The translations under genes were made by a program, and so were the position numbers. A DNA stretch of 64,000 nt from Copromyces sp. CBS 386.78 (lineage: Eukaryota > Ascomycota > Sordariomycetes > Sordariales > Sordariaceae). The stretch is from assembly GCA_030685235.1 (NCBI GenBank), contig MU839164.1, positions 1 to 64,000 of the forward strand. Direction: 5' to 3'. Every line of letters begins with the position of its first letter. Within the stretch, counting starts at the first letter, position 1. Positions 1 through 13,530 of the stretch are shown piece after piece. Under the pieces are notes generated by a model that saw nothing but the letters and a program-made list of their open reading frames with translations, was not told where the DNA came from and did not search any database.

Positions 1-95
1 AAAAATTTTTGGGGTGCATTAGTGTGCCTTGGCGCGCGGGAAGGGTGGGGCTACGGTGCCGGAAGACATTCATTACGGTGCGAAAAGACATTCTC
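1..95. mobile_element. Right end of a MITE-like DNA element (cut by window start)
   Basis: The first 95 bases are GC-rich and carry no RIP scar, unlike everything after them. They end in two tandem copies of a CGGTGCnnnAGACATTC-like motif and finish in ATTCTC. Read in reverse, the end starts GAGAA and then repeats a GTCTTTTCGCAC-like unit, as do the ends of the elements at 21,002-21,774 and 11,102-11,540. The DNA right after base 95 continues a minus-strand Gypsy reverse transcriptase, so the element sits inside that gene. By analogy with the other two copies, bases 96-103 (ATTTATAA) should be its 8-bp target duplication, but the other end lies outside the window. Confidence 0.6.
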
Positions 96-3000
96 ATTTA
101 TAAAGGCTAAATTTTATAATAAAAGTTATAAATTATTTATATCCTTCGGTTATACATAGCTTATTAAAGGCGGCGATAATATTTACTTTTATAAACTATT
201 TAATTCTATAAATAATATTTAAAATCTCTTTAATAAACGGTAGGGGGTATTTATTCTTTAATAAAATTTCGTTAATATTTTAGTAATCGACGTAAATTCT
301 TACGCCGCCGTCCGGCTTCCTTATTAAAAATATTAGGGAGGCGATATTAGAAGTTAATAATTTAATAAATCTTTTTACTAAATTATTATTTAACTACTAT
401 TTAATAACTTTTAATTCTTAGGGCAATATTAATCGTATTCTAGAGTAGGGTAAGGATTCTACCCCTAATTTTAATTTAATTTTATAATTATAAAATTGGT
501 ATTTAAGTATTATATTAATATCCTTCGGGTTAATTACGTAGGATAAGTCGTTATATTCGTTTGGGAAACGTACTTTTACTTCTTTAAGGGTATATTTCGG
601 CTTTAATAATTTATTTATAAATTTTTGAACGTCCTCCTCCATAATACTACAAATTTTATTAATTTCGGTTAAAAACGTCGGTTTTCGTTCTTCGGAAGTT
701 TTATCTTTAGGAATTTCAAATTCTTCTTTCTCTAGGCCTAATTTATAGATTCGGTTAACGAATTCCCTAGTTAATTCGCCTAGTTGGAAAGAGATTACTA
801 ATACGTTCTCTCCTACCGCTTTTACCTTATAAATGTCGATAAATTCGTAAACTTCTGTATTTTTAAAGTAGGGCTTATATAGCTCCCCTCTTCCTTATAG
901 GATATCCCTCCATATTTCTTTTAATAATATTAGTATTAAAATAATTGCCTTTCTTTTTTTTTAAACTTTTTAGAATTCTATTTATATAGTCGAATTAACT
1001 TTGACTCCTTTTATTTTTATATTAAATATAAAGGTTTTAACGTTAATAAGTTTGATATTTAATAAATTTAAAGCGGCTATATTAACAGTAGGTTTAAAGG
1101 GTTGGAAAATAATACGTTTAATTCGTTCTAATCTCTATATTATTTATATCCTTTTCCCGCTAATAATTTGAATTTTTACTTTAATTTTATTTAAAGCCGG
1201 CTTCTTTATTAATTTAAATAGTTCTTCGAAGCTTTTTATATATACTAAGGAAGTAAGAAGTTCTATTAATATAATTTAACTCCCTTTAGGGGCTTCCATT
1301 ATATTAGCTATTTAGGTTGGGAAATATTTATTTTTATTTAAATTAGAGAAATTTTTATTATCCTCTTCCTTAAAGACGTTTTTATTATCTTCTTCTTTAA
1401 AAGTACTTTTTAACGATCCTTATTATTATTTTAATATATTAGTCTACTTACTCCTTAAAATCGCCGTTGGCTAAATATAGCGGCCGGGGCTTTATTAAAG
1501 GGTTGAACGCTAAATAGGCTCTTTCTATAAAAGATCGATCAATAAAAGTTTTTTTTAAATATTTAGAGTCGACTAATAATATATATTTTACTTCCTTATT
1601 ATACTAAGGATATTAAAAGTACATAGATAAGAGGGTTATATTCTATTTATAGAGTTCTAAACTATTTAATTTAAACGGTTCTATTCTTTAATAGTTTAGA
1701 GTTCGAATATTAAATTTATTCTTCCCTATCCCTATCCTTCCTTATATCCTTACTAAATACCCTTAAATACAATTTAACTTTAGGGTTCTTTATTTCCTTA
1801 TTGGGTTAGAGCGGCCGGGGCCGGAATTGCCGGAATAATTAGAATTATTAGGGCTAGGTTGGCCGTATTTACTATAGTACGGTTAGTAATTAGAGCGCTA
1901 ATATTAGTACTAGCGTTTTTGCACGTTATAATACTTAGGCCGGTACAGTTAGCTTACTTACCTTTATTACTATAATTGGTCTAACTTTTATATTCGCGGG
2001 CTAAATATTTACCCTTACCGTAATTTATATAGAAACCTTTATTATAACGCTCCTATAGGACGTCCTTATAAATTTCGGTAAATTTAGTACGGTCTAAGTC
2101 TATAGTATCAAGGTCTTTATTACCGCTAGTATTACTATTATTACCTTTATTATTGGTCTAGGTACTTTAAATAGTATCGTTACATAGAACTACCTTAGTA
2201 TAAGCTTTAAAAATACCCTTAAATAGTTCATACTAATTCTTAAAATTATTACAGGCGGGTTAAACGTAGTAATATAAAACCGAATTTACTAATAATTTAG
2301 AAACCTTTTAATAAAGAAAGCGGATTTTAGTAACTATATTATAACTACAATAATTAGTTAAAGTAATAATTTAGGCTTTAAAGTCCTTATAGTTAAATTA
2401 TTTACCCGTTTACTTAAATTATAATAGAGAGTTTTCAGCGATTTAAACAATATTACCCTATATATAATAGTTATTTAAATATATTAGAAATTCCTCACTT
2501 ATTTACTATTTCTAAAGGATAAAATACTAGGGGTTATTAAAAATCGTTTTTTAATACTCCGTAATATTAATTTTTACTTCGCCTCCTAAGTAAAATATAA
2601 TATAAAGTAATTTCAATATTTCGTTAGGAAATTCATAACTATTAACAATTTAACGGTTACAAATTTCCGAATTCTAAATATTACAAATGTTATATTATTT
2701 AATTATATTTATTTCTTTACCTTTAAACCGTTCTAGGTCCTTATAGAGTATTTTATAATAGTAATATAGCGTAGGAATTAGGGTTGTAAGGAGAAAAGGA
2801 CTATTAGGGCCGTTAGGGCCGCTAGGACTATTAGGACCGTTAGGGTTACTACCGTTAGGATTGCTTAGACTACCGGAATAATTAGAATTGCTTAGACTAT
2901 TAGGATAATTAGGACCGCCGGGACTATTAGGATAATTAAATCCTCCGCTTCTAAGACCGTTGCCCGCCTTTCTATAGTCGAAGCCGCTTCTTATATTCGA

Positions 3001-3700
3001 TTTTCTAAGGCTATTATTATTAGGATTACCGTTTATACTATTAGGATTACCAGTATCCTTGCCCGATCTTCTAGGGCCGTTATCGCTAGGACCGCTGTTT
3101 ATATTACCGGTACTAAAACCGGTTCTTATACCCGATCTTCTAAAATTATTATTACAATTCTTAATAATAATTTTATCTTCCTTAGTAAGACGGAAACGGA
3201 TTTAAAAAATTTTAATCTCCTTTTAGGCTTTAGTTAACTCCTCGCTAACGATCTTACTTGCAATATATACGGCCGTAAAGTTTTCTAACGCTTTTTTCAA
3301 TTCTATATAATATAATTCGGCGTTATTATTAGCCGTCTAATTGAAATTTAGAAGTCTTTAATAATCGTCCTCCTTATTCCTAATAATATTATTTAACTCC
3401 TTTTAAAGGCTAATCTTATTTTGGTTAAAAGTTACGACTTTCTAATGTAGGGATGTATTTTCGTTAATAACCTAATTATACTATAATTATAAAAATTGGA
3501 TTTATTGTATAAATTATTTTTTAGTATTGTTGAATTAATTAATTTAGGTCTTGAATTGCCCTTCTTTTTCTTATATTTTTTTAATAAAATTTTTAGTATT
3601 ATTTTTAAAAATAATATGATAAGCTTACTCTTCCTTAATCTACTTATCGAAGAAATTAATTTTTTTATTAAAATAATAGAATAGTTTTATAACCTCTTTA
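96..3700 (-). mobile_element. Degenerate Ty3/Gypsy retrotransposon A (partial)
   Basis: The minus strand from about 640 down to 96 reads as the start of a Gypsy reverse transcriptase. A 74-residue stretch (642-418) matches the region just before the catalytic domain, and a VRKPDGG..YVDY-type motif follows at about 330-280, then a LDIIAAFNK-like motif. Frameshift-free reading is broken only by RIP-type stops. Upstream on the same strand (about 0.65-3.6 kb) lies the gag and protease part, which I can follow only loosely. The rest of pol runs off the left edge of the window, past the MITE end at 1-95. The right limit is uncertain; no LTR was proven. The element is dead. Confidence 0.75.
2790..3140 (-). 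repeat. Proline/glycine/serine-rich low-complexity repeat in gag
   Basis: Short imperfect 9-18 bp units of the type CCGTTAGGG / CTATTAGGA recur many times. Read on the minus strand they encode a Pro-Gly-Asn-Ser-rich low-complexity tract. Such tracts are usual in the gag or gag-pol junction of fungal Gypsy elements, and the strand agrees with retrotransposon A. No function is inferred from this. Confidence 0.55.
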
Positions 3701-5338
3701 TAGCTACGAGTTTTATTAATAAAATCTGGGGAGACTATAAGGCTATTAGGATTATTATTATAAATTTTTAATAGTATATTATATCCTTTTAAAAGGGAAG
3801 GGAAAATTATAGCGAAATTAATTCGGCGTACGTTGTTACTTATTAAATTATTAGCTATTTTAATTATATTTTCCTAAATAATTAGATAACGCTTATTAAA
3901 AGAAAGATATTTCTACTATATCGTACGGTATAATATTTGCGCCCTCGTTATTTTAGAAGCTCTAATACTTACTTATCGTTTTTAGGTTCGATATTTTAAT
4001 CGTTAGGGTTCTTAATTTTGTATTAGTAATTATACGATTTCGCTTTAAAATAAAGTTCGTAAGAATTAAACTACTATTAATCTTCTATTAAGCTTAATTT
4101 TTACTAAGATTATTTATTGCGCGTTAATACGAGGTTAAATATAATAAAATATTATAGGGCGCGAATAAGTATTAAAGTAAAATATTGATTATTATACGAA
4201 AAATTAAAAGAGGAACTTATACGTATACAAGAATTATATAGGGTATAGTATGGAGCCTTGTGACTATAGGTGGCTATAGATCTATAGGGCGGCACTATAG
4301 CTATGCTATACTCAGACAACTACACTCAGCTGGCTACACTAATACAGTACAGTACCCCTATCTATCTACAAGGAGCAGACAATGCCTGTGACACCCTTAT
4401 TTTATTAATAAAGAGTATAAGAATAGGGCCGAAGATAATAGCGATAGTAGTATAGCGAAGGATATAGAAAGAGTTGCGCTATTAAAAAATTTTTAGGAGG
4501 ATATAATAAATACCCTTAAGGAAATTACTAAAAGGAAGGGGATCTCCTCCGTAAACGACGAAGATTCTAACGAAGATTTTGAAGGCGAAAGTGATAATAG
4601 CGGTATAAAGGCGGAGTTAACTAAAGCGAAGGCGAAAACTATAAAAGCGAGAGAACCTAACGCTTTTAAATTACGCCCTAGAAAGATCGTTAAGTATAAA
4701 GAATAGTAAAGATCCCTTCTACTAGCGATTAAGGTAGTGTAAGAGTATTGAAGTCTAAGTGCCGAAGGAATCGGGGGTATTTCCTATATATAAATAAAAG
4801 AATAATAAAAAGAAATAATCGCGAAAAATTTTCCGATAATAGGATAAAAGTCTTCCCTTAGTACTTTCTTCCCTTGGTACGGATTTATATTTAACTACTT
4901 AGTATTTTGGTCTTCCCTTCGAAAATAGGCAAATACTAATCGACTACTTTCGTAATAATAAACCTAAATTATAATAATAATAAAAAAGAAAGAAAAGAAA
5001 ATATAAAAGGGAAAGGTAAAAGGATAAAAGGAAAAAAGGTAGTATGGTATATAATGGGAATACTAGTATTTTAATTATTTAATTTAAATCTATTCCTACT
5101 TAGGAATATAATTCCTTTTAGCGAAGAATAAATTAAGAATTTTATATTATAGAATTAGCGGGAACTTCTTTTAGTTAATTAATATATAGGTAAAATAATA
5201 ATAAAGGAAAAAATAAAAGGAATAATAGAAATAAATAATAAAGTAAATAAAGTATAAAGGAAAAATCCGTTTATAGATGAGGTACGGATTAATGCAACTA
5301 ATAATTAATCTTCTGTCGAAGCTTATATTCCCGGTAGT
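3701..5338. other. RIP-mutated spacer with a GC island and an acidic reading frame
   Basis: No element boundary could be fixed here. Bases 4,230-4,400 are less AT-rich, hold CAGCTGGCTACACT-like unmutated sequence, and end in TGTGACACCC; they may be an LTR remnant or another insertion. From about 4,500 to a TAG at 4,706 the plus strand has an open, charged frame rich in Glu, Asp, Lys and Ser (motif NDEDSNEDFEGESDNSG). It looks like mutated coding sequence, perhaps a gag or accessory tail. From 4,970 to 5,270 the DNA is purine-rich. I recognise no gene. Confidence 0.4.
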
Positions 5339-8300
5339 CTCCCCCTAAATATTATAATTTCAATTTTTAACTTCCTAAGATTATACTTTATCCTATCCTT
5401 AAAAGTAGTACTTCGTATCCCCCTCTTCTCCTTCTCCTTTTTCTCGACCTTTTAAAGTATAAATTCTTCCCGTAGTATTCGTTTTAATATTTCTTCTACA
5501 ATTAATTTATTATCTTCTAAATTAAATTCCCTTATATTTTCTACGGGGCCGACCCGCTCCTTTTTAAATCCTAAATTTAATTCTATAATATTTAATATTA
5601 TTCTATCCTTAAATATAAATTTCTTAATCCTTCCAACGCTTATAGGCTTATTAAGTAGTATTTTATTAAAAATATTAATATAATATATATTCTTTGAAGC
5701 GGAGATCCGGTATATACAATAAAGTCCCTACTAGCGATAAAATAACTTCTATACTAAATTTATATCGATCTTACGAATATTATCGTATTTTAAAACTAAA
5801 TCGTTAATTTCGATATAGGCGTTCTTAAATCGTATCTTTTACTAGTCCTATTTATTATAATAATTGGCTACTATTTCCCTTACTATGGCGATTTTTTCTA
5901 TTACTTAAATAAACTTATATTTAATATCCTTATATATTTTAGCGACTATACAAATTAGCTCCTCCCTAATTATTTACTTATTATCATTTTTCTAATTAGT
6001 AACCTACTATAATAATAAATTAAATTCGATAGGGGAAATAGGGTTATAATTATATATAAGTTAGAAAGGTATATATCCGTAACTTCCTTTAATAATTGTA
6101 CGGTCGGCGAAAAGGACGTAAGGGAAATACTTTTTCTAATTAATACTTTTACTATTAATTATTTTTACTAATAAAGAGTCGATTATTATATGCCTTTATT
6201 CGTTTGTATTATTAGCTTTAGAATTATAAAGCGTAATATACTCCTTAAAGATCCCAAATTAGAATAAATACTTTATTATAACCTTCCGGAACTTTAGACC
6301 GCTATTTACTAAAATTATAAAAAAGTATCCCTACTTTAGGAATAATTATTTAAAGAATGCTTTTACCCTTATAAATATAGTATTAAAAAGAAAGGTTACC
6401 TTAATATAGCCCGTAAAATCGTTTCGGGCCTTTAAAAAGGGAATTTTCTTATTGTTTAATCTTAAAAAGTATTAAATATTTAGCGTCCATTTCCTAAAGG
6501 GATAGGAATTAGAATAAAATTAGCGGTAGCCGTCTTTAAAACGTTTCGGGCTAAATATTTAATATTAGGGGTAAAAACGGATTATTTCTTCAATTTAAAT
6601 ATATATACCCTTCTAATAATAATATTCAATAATACGTTAATATATTCTTTTATAGCCTTAATAGCCTACTTCGTCGTAATAACGGATTATAATCTACTAG
6701 CGCTCCTTTAAATTATTAATAAATCGTTAAGGAACTTATATTAGAATAATTAACCGTAATTAGAAAATACTATTTTAAATTATAAATTTAAAAGCGTTAT
6801 TATAGAATTAACGTCTTATAACTATACCTTTTAAATATATAAATATTTTAAAAGTCGTTAAGTACTTAGCGATCTCCTCCGACTATTTTAACCAATTTCC
6901 CTTCAAAATTAGCTTATTAAATTTATCGGTTTAGTTAGAATAGATTTATACGTTAATAAAATCGTTAATATCTTCCTTATACTCTTTTTCGTATAAATTA
7001 AAAGGCCCCAATAGCTTACGAAATAAACCGTTAACTACTATATTCTTAAAATTAGGGATATATTTAACTTTAAAATTAAAAAGTTTAATCTAAGCGATCC
7101 ACTATATTAATAATATTCTAAGGATATTACTAATAATATTATTTAATTAATAGATTAAAACTATAGTATTAATTTCAATAACGAAATAAATATTAAATAA
7201 TTACCTTTTCAACCGTTTTAAAGCGTAAAGAAAATTCCGAAATTCCTTCTTTATAGTATTATAGCGTTTTTTAATATCGGACTAAATTTTACTCTTAAAG
7301 TAATATAAATATCTTTTTCCGTCGGGGTTAATTTATTTTAAGATTATTCCCTAACTTTCTAATAATACGTTTACTATAAAATAAATTATTTTATAACGTT
7401 CGTCGTCGTAAATTAATATAGCGAGGATTAGTACTATAATAATTAAATATTAAAAATACTCTATTACGAACTATTTATTTTTAATTTATTACTATTTAAT
7501 ACCCTTTTTTATTAATATATAAAAGGGGATTACAATAATACCGAAACCCTTAATCCAAATCCTATAATACCCTACAATATTTAAGAAAGAGTAGACCTCC
7601 TCTACGCTCTTCCCTTTTTTATTAGGATCCTCCTTATAATAAATCTACTTATTAATTTTAATAACCTTATCTTTATTTAATATTCTCCTTTTAAGTATAT
7701 ACAAATACTTAATTAATACTATTTCCTTTTAATATTACTATAATTTAACCGCTATAATTATTCCTCTAACTAACTCTATATTAAAAAATACTTTATTAAT
7801 ATTTATAAAATATTCTAATATATATCTCTTAACTCTCTTAATACCGATCCGCTCCTTACTATAATTTAACCAAAGTCCTTTAATATAAATATTATTGAAG
7901 TATAGCTAATAAATATTAAAAATTAAATTATAGAATATCCGAATTATAATTCTTATAAATTATATAATAAAATTAATACCTCCTTACAATAGAATAATCA
8001 TCCGGAATAGGTTAAGAGGGGTTATAAAAGTGGTAATATCCTAATTAACTTCTTTAAAGGGGATCTAATCGTATTTAAAAAAGAAATCTAATAGGGATAT
8101 TATCTTATAACCTCTAAAGGCTTTATTAAATTCCTTATAACCCGGTAGTAAATTAGCATCCCTTAATATTACTTTATTAATTTTCTAAGCATTATTAACT
8201 AAGCGTAGACCTCTATCCTTTTTTATAATTAAAAATTAATTATTGCAGTATATTATATAGCTTTCCTCTAAAATCCCTTTTTTAATCCTATCTTTTAATA

Positions 8301-11300
8301 AATCGCATACTTTAATATAGAGAGCCTTTAATATTAAAATAAATTTTAATTACTAGGCGGAATAGGGGATAGTACGCATCTACTAAGGGGGGATAATATC
8401 GGGATATAATTTACTATACTCTATAAAATCCTAAGCTAGAATTTATTCCCTATTATAAAAAATATAAATAAAAAATTCAATTTCTCCTTCGTTAAAAATA
8501 TTTTAAACCTTTTTAAATATAGCCTAAAATCGTTCTTCTATTAATTTCGACCTATAAATTAATTCTATAAACCTTAGGATAATATATTAATCCTATTCCG
8601 AACCGAAATTTTTAAATAAATTAGTAATCCGCTCTTTTATTACTTTTAACTTCTTTATTTTCTAATTTAAATCCCTAGTTAATTTTAAATTATTAAAAAC
8701 CGTATTATCGATTAAATTAACCTTTTAATTTACCCGTTTATATATCGTATAAATTTATATTACTACCTCTAGTCTTCCCTTAAAAAATTCTTCCCTATAA
8801 ATACTAACTTTCTTTAATAACTTTATTAAAATCCTCCTTATATACCGACGAACCTACTTAGAAATTTATACCTTTTCCCTAATATTTCTTATAATCCTTT
8901 CCTAAACTTCTTATAATTCTTTATATTTATCCTTCTCTATCTATAGAAAATCTAATAATTAATCGGCTACTATATTTAGCAACGGTATAATCCGTTTATT
9001 ATCCTCCTCAAATTCTATTTACTTAAATAACTCAATTATTTTTCCTCCCTATATCTTCGAATCCTCCCTTTCTCTATAAATATTCGAAAATACAATTATA
9101 ATAGAAGAATTAAACCCATTATTAATCCTTCAAAATTTCTAAATTAATAATTAATTTAGCGCGGATTACTACCCCTTTAAAAATTATAATTATATAATTC
9201 TTTCCTCCCTTATTATAAATTATATAAATATTAGTATCCTAGAAAAATAATAACCTTAAAATAATATTATAATTGAATAAAGCTTACTTAATAATAAAAA
9301 AATAAATTTCTCTTCCCTTATTAAATAAATAAACCTTTTTGTATATTTTACTAAAGAATCCCTTCCTACTTTTATTACTATTAATATTAGTAATTTAAAT
9401 AGAAATATTTTAAAGACCTAAATTATTAATTAATACTTTATTAATAATATTATATTTAGCCCCTATATTTAAAAGAGTTATAACCTTCTTACCTCCCTTA
9501 TATTTAATAGAAATATAAAGCGTAAGTAAAGGAATAAAGTAAATTATATCTCTTTTAAATAAAGAGGATTTATTAATAAATTTTATATAGTTAGTTACTA
9601 GTATTAAAATATTACAAAGTAAAATAATTTGGGTAGGAACGGATTTATTCCTCTTCTAATTACTAAAATTCCGCTATTCGAATATAGAAAAAATATTTTC
9701 GCTAAAATTAAACCGTCCGAATAACGGATCTCCTCTTTACTTAATAACCTCTATAAAATTAACTAATAGTATCTTTATAAAATCCTACCTATTAACGGAC
9801 ATATTATTAATTTAAATTCCTATTAATATAATAAGAACGAATTTATTAACTTTAGAATTATTATTAAGGGTAGTATTACTATAATATTTAAATTATACCT
9901 TAAGGATCCTATCCTTACTATAAGGGACGCTTAAAAATTATTCGACCTAATTATAAATAGCTCTAACGTTAATAAGGTTATTACAAATAATATTTTCGAT
10001 AGTAATAATAACCTTAACATTTATAAATTTAACTACTATAGGGTTCTACTCTTTTATTTCAAAAATAATATCTTTAATTTTAACCTTTTTAACAGGGAAT
10101 TAATTAATATTATCCTCTTTTATTATAAAAGAAACTTTCTTTAATATTATTTTTATTATCGGTACTATCGGTATTAATACAAAGGTAAAAATAAATTCGC
10201 GTACGCGGGCTTTATCTTTAAAAATCGTACTAAACTATTTAAGTATAATATTAATATCCTCTAATATAAAAGGACAAAAGAAAGGAAATATAATCGTAAA
10301 TCTTTAAATAACATCTTCCGTCCGAAGCCTCTTTAATTCACTAGCGGCTATAATAATAGTCTCTTAAAAAATATAAATCTACTCCTCATCTTTAGTAACC
10401 TCTTTAATCCGAATAAAAATAATTAGCTAAATTTAAATAATATAAATACTAATTACTTAATCGCTAGCTAAGGACGAAAATTTATATAATTTATCGAATA
10501 CCCCTATCGTATTACAATTAATAACGGCTCTAAATCTCTTTTAAGCCTAAATCTAATTCTAACGTACTTTAATACCCTTAAAGTTTAGAAGAACCTCGAA
10601 AAATAGAATAAATAGCGGATTTTTAATATTTCTCTATTATTAATAATTAAATTCCTACCTTTTAAAATCCTTATAATTAATATATTCGGAATTTAAAATT
10701 ATAAAGGAGTAGATTAACTTACTAAAGGTACTAACGTTATAAATATAATTAAAGAAATTTTTATTAATAAAGTTATTATAATTTAACATAATTCCTTTAT
10801 AAGTAGTAGGAAATATAGACCTCTCCTTATTATATAATTTCCAAATTAAAATATTATAGTAGGTATTAATATCTTTCTTAAAATAAATAATAAACTAATA
10901 CCCTATTTCTCTATAATAGTAGTACTATTACGGACTTATTCTTCCCTATCTTCTATAATTTCTACCTCTACTTCTAATAAATATATTTTAACTAATTTAA
11001 ATAGTATTAGTATAAATACTCAAAATCTAGGTCGGCTAATAGGCAATAGGTTGAAGGGGAATATTAAAGATAATAATTTACTAGAATTGGTAATTAATAA
11101 TGAGCAACTCTACTCGCACGTTGATAAAACTCTATTCGCACGTTGAAGGAAAAAGTCATTTCAATAACTTTTTTAGAGTGCTAAATAGTATAATGAGGAG
11201 GCAAAAAGTATATAACATTTTTTCTTATTTTTTTCTCTACCTAACACTGCCCGTTTGAAGAGCGTATATAACCGGTAGGCTAAGAAAGCTTTGCAGAAAA

Positions 11301-13530
11301 AAGCTATTATATGTAAATAATTAGGAAAATTAAAAGGCTAAAAAATCTAAGAAAGTAGTATTTAGATAACGCTCAGGCCTATAAGGATGGTACCTACTTT
11401 GAAAAATCCATTAAAAATCGTTGAGTAATTTGATACTACTTTTACCTTGATACACCAAGGTCTAACTAAGTTATAGTTGAAAAAGAAAAAGTGGATCCAC
11501 GTGCGAATAGAGTTTTATTAACGTGCGAGTAGAGTTTCTCTTAATAATAACGTTCTAAACGATTATAAATTATTCTATTAACCGAATTAGTTTCTCTATA
11601 ATATTTTTAATAGTACTAGATCCATTCTTAATTATAACTTTAATTTTAATCTTAATCTTCTTAATAGAAACCTTTATAGAAGTTTCTTCCTTAAATAATA
11701 AAGAAGAAGAATCTATATTAATAATTTACTTACTCTTACACTTATTCTTCTTAATAGAAATCTCCTCTTTACTACTATTAATATTATTAGATTCGCTAAT
11801 ATCCAAATTATTAAACCATTTAACTACGAGCTTAATCAACTCCTAGGAGAATTCAATCCACTTTATAGTATAAATATCGTTTTTATACTTCTTTAAAAAG
11901 GAAATAATCATATATTTAATATCGATATATAATTTCCGGTAAAATTTTTTAATAGTATTACAATTAGCGTTATACTAATTTATAGTAAATTAGCGAATTA
12001 ATAAAACTAAATAAATAAAAATAGTATTAATAATTTTATTTTTTTCGTAAGGGACGCGCCTAATATAAAACTTCTTTAATATAGAAGAAGTACTATTAAT
12101 CTATTTAAAGTCTTTAATTTTATAAATTATTTTAAACCACTAAGTAAATTTATCCCAAGTATAAATCCCCTTCGCTTTAAAGTCGTAAAAAATACTTTTA
12201 CTAATATCCTTAAAGTCCTTTTTATACTACTAAAATTAAATAATAATTATAAATTTATTATCGCCGAACTTATAAATTCTAATCTTCTCCTCGAATAATT
12301 TAAAGTACTTAGAGACCTTTTTACTATTAAACTTCTTTTTAAGGATAATATTACGAATAAAAGTAACGTTATTAGTAAAAAAAGTAGTAGCGGCGTTAAA
12401 AATTATTTTAATAGCAGTAGAAAAAGTAACGATAAGGGGAAAAGTAATAAATGGGGTTCCCTTGGAAAAAGTAATAGAATTAAATATATTAAGTAATATA
12501 GATTCGTAAATTGTAAAAGGGTAAAAATATTGTATAATATTATATTAATATTCGAAATAATTAATATTATTGGTATTATTATTTAATAAAATATAAATCT
12601 ACCCCTCCTTATTTGTATCTTCTTTATAAAAGCGTTTTAGCGTTATTAATAGGTTAGGTCGCTCTTTAGAATTTTATAATAATTTTATTTCGAAACTTTC
12701 CGAAAAATAGGTCCCGCTAATTACCTCCTTACTAATTATCTTTACCTCTTTTAATAATATTCCGAAATTCCTAGAAATACTAAGAAAAGTTCGGATTATT
12801 AAAATAAGGAGCCTTATAATAATTTCAATTAACCGGAGAATAAATTCCTTATATAATTTATAAATATTTAATTACCGAATATTAATTAACTAAGAGCAAA
12901 TTTCTATTACCCTATTAACCTTCGGTTTTTATTATTCAAATTCGCTTTCCGAAGTTCTATCCTTATTCTTTCTAATTCGGTCTCGTTTAATTCTATCGTT
13001 AAAATCAGTTCTTTTTTTCTTCGTTTCGGTTCTAATATTTTTTTTCTAAATCGTTAAATTGGGGTTTCTACTAACCGCCGCTAATAGATCGCAATATTAT
13101 CGGGGAAATGGAAATTCGTATATATCCGAAACTAAGGTTTCCTATAAATTAAATAAAAGATTTCGTTACCAATAGAACTAATTAATTCTTCGCTATTCGA
13201 ATTTCGGCTCTTAAATTAATATCCCGAGGGCTTTAGGGATAACTTCAACGTTTATAGGAAGCCCCGGCCGAAGGCTCTTTAAATCTGTATTAATTAATTT
13301 AATTAGGAGTTTGAAATTCATTTCGTCCTTATTACTATTTAAAATAGAATAAAACTATACTAATAAAAGAACGGGGCTATACTATATAAATTTATATAAC
13401 GAGGAGTAGATCCAAAATTAATAATCTTATCTGTAGAATTGGATAGAATTATCAAATTATAATTATAAAACTACTAAAGGAAAGATAGAAGGTAAAGCAG
13501 AATTTTACTTCTATACTTTTTCTAAAATAG
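5339..13530 (-). mobile_element. Degenerate Ty3/Gypsy retrotransposon B
   Basis: The minus strand, read right to left, gives gag, protease, reverse transcriptase, then RNase H/integrase. A capsid-like stretch with a WFKIIY-type motif lies at about 12.3-12.1 kb. A mutated aspartic protease motif (LLNIGAKYNII, expected LLDTGAE) is at about 9.50-9.42 kb. A reverse transcriptase stretch with ILRDANLLPG and, further on, LYFNNI (expected FLDDI) is at about 8.25-7.85 kb. Integrase should lie at about 6.9-5.4 kb but is too damaged to place. A polypurine tract read on the minus strand (TTTAGGGGGAG, near 5,349-5,339) probably marks the start of its 3' LTR. Many RIP-type stops make it inactive. It is interrupted by the 439-bp DNA element at 11,102-11,540. 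LTR limits are not resolved. Confidence 0.78.
11094..11548. mobile_element. 439-bp MITE-like DNA element with TIRs and 8-bp target duplication
   Basis: The element proper is 11,102-11,540. It starts GAGCAACTCTACTCGCACGT and ends with the inverse, ACGTGCGAGTAGAGTTTCTC. The terminal inverted repeats are about 42 bp with two mismatches (11,102-11,143 and 11,499-11,540). Each holds two tandem copies of an ACTCTAYTCGCACGT unit. It is flanked on both sides by a perfect TTAATAAT (11,094-11,101 and 11,541-11,548), an 8-bp target duplication. The interior has no open frame of use and shows little RIP, while the host retrotransposon gag is heavily mutated. The length and the lack of a transposase make it non-autonomous. 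Eight-bp duplications are typical of hAT, Merlin and P elements; the superfamily is not settled. Confidence 0.88.

Noticed and set aside
3496..3684. 62-codon hydrophobic frame
   Set aside because: Composition artefact (Phe/Ile/Leu/Asn only) within mutated retroelement sequence.
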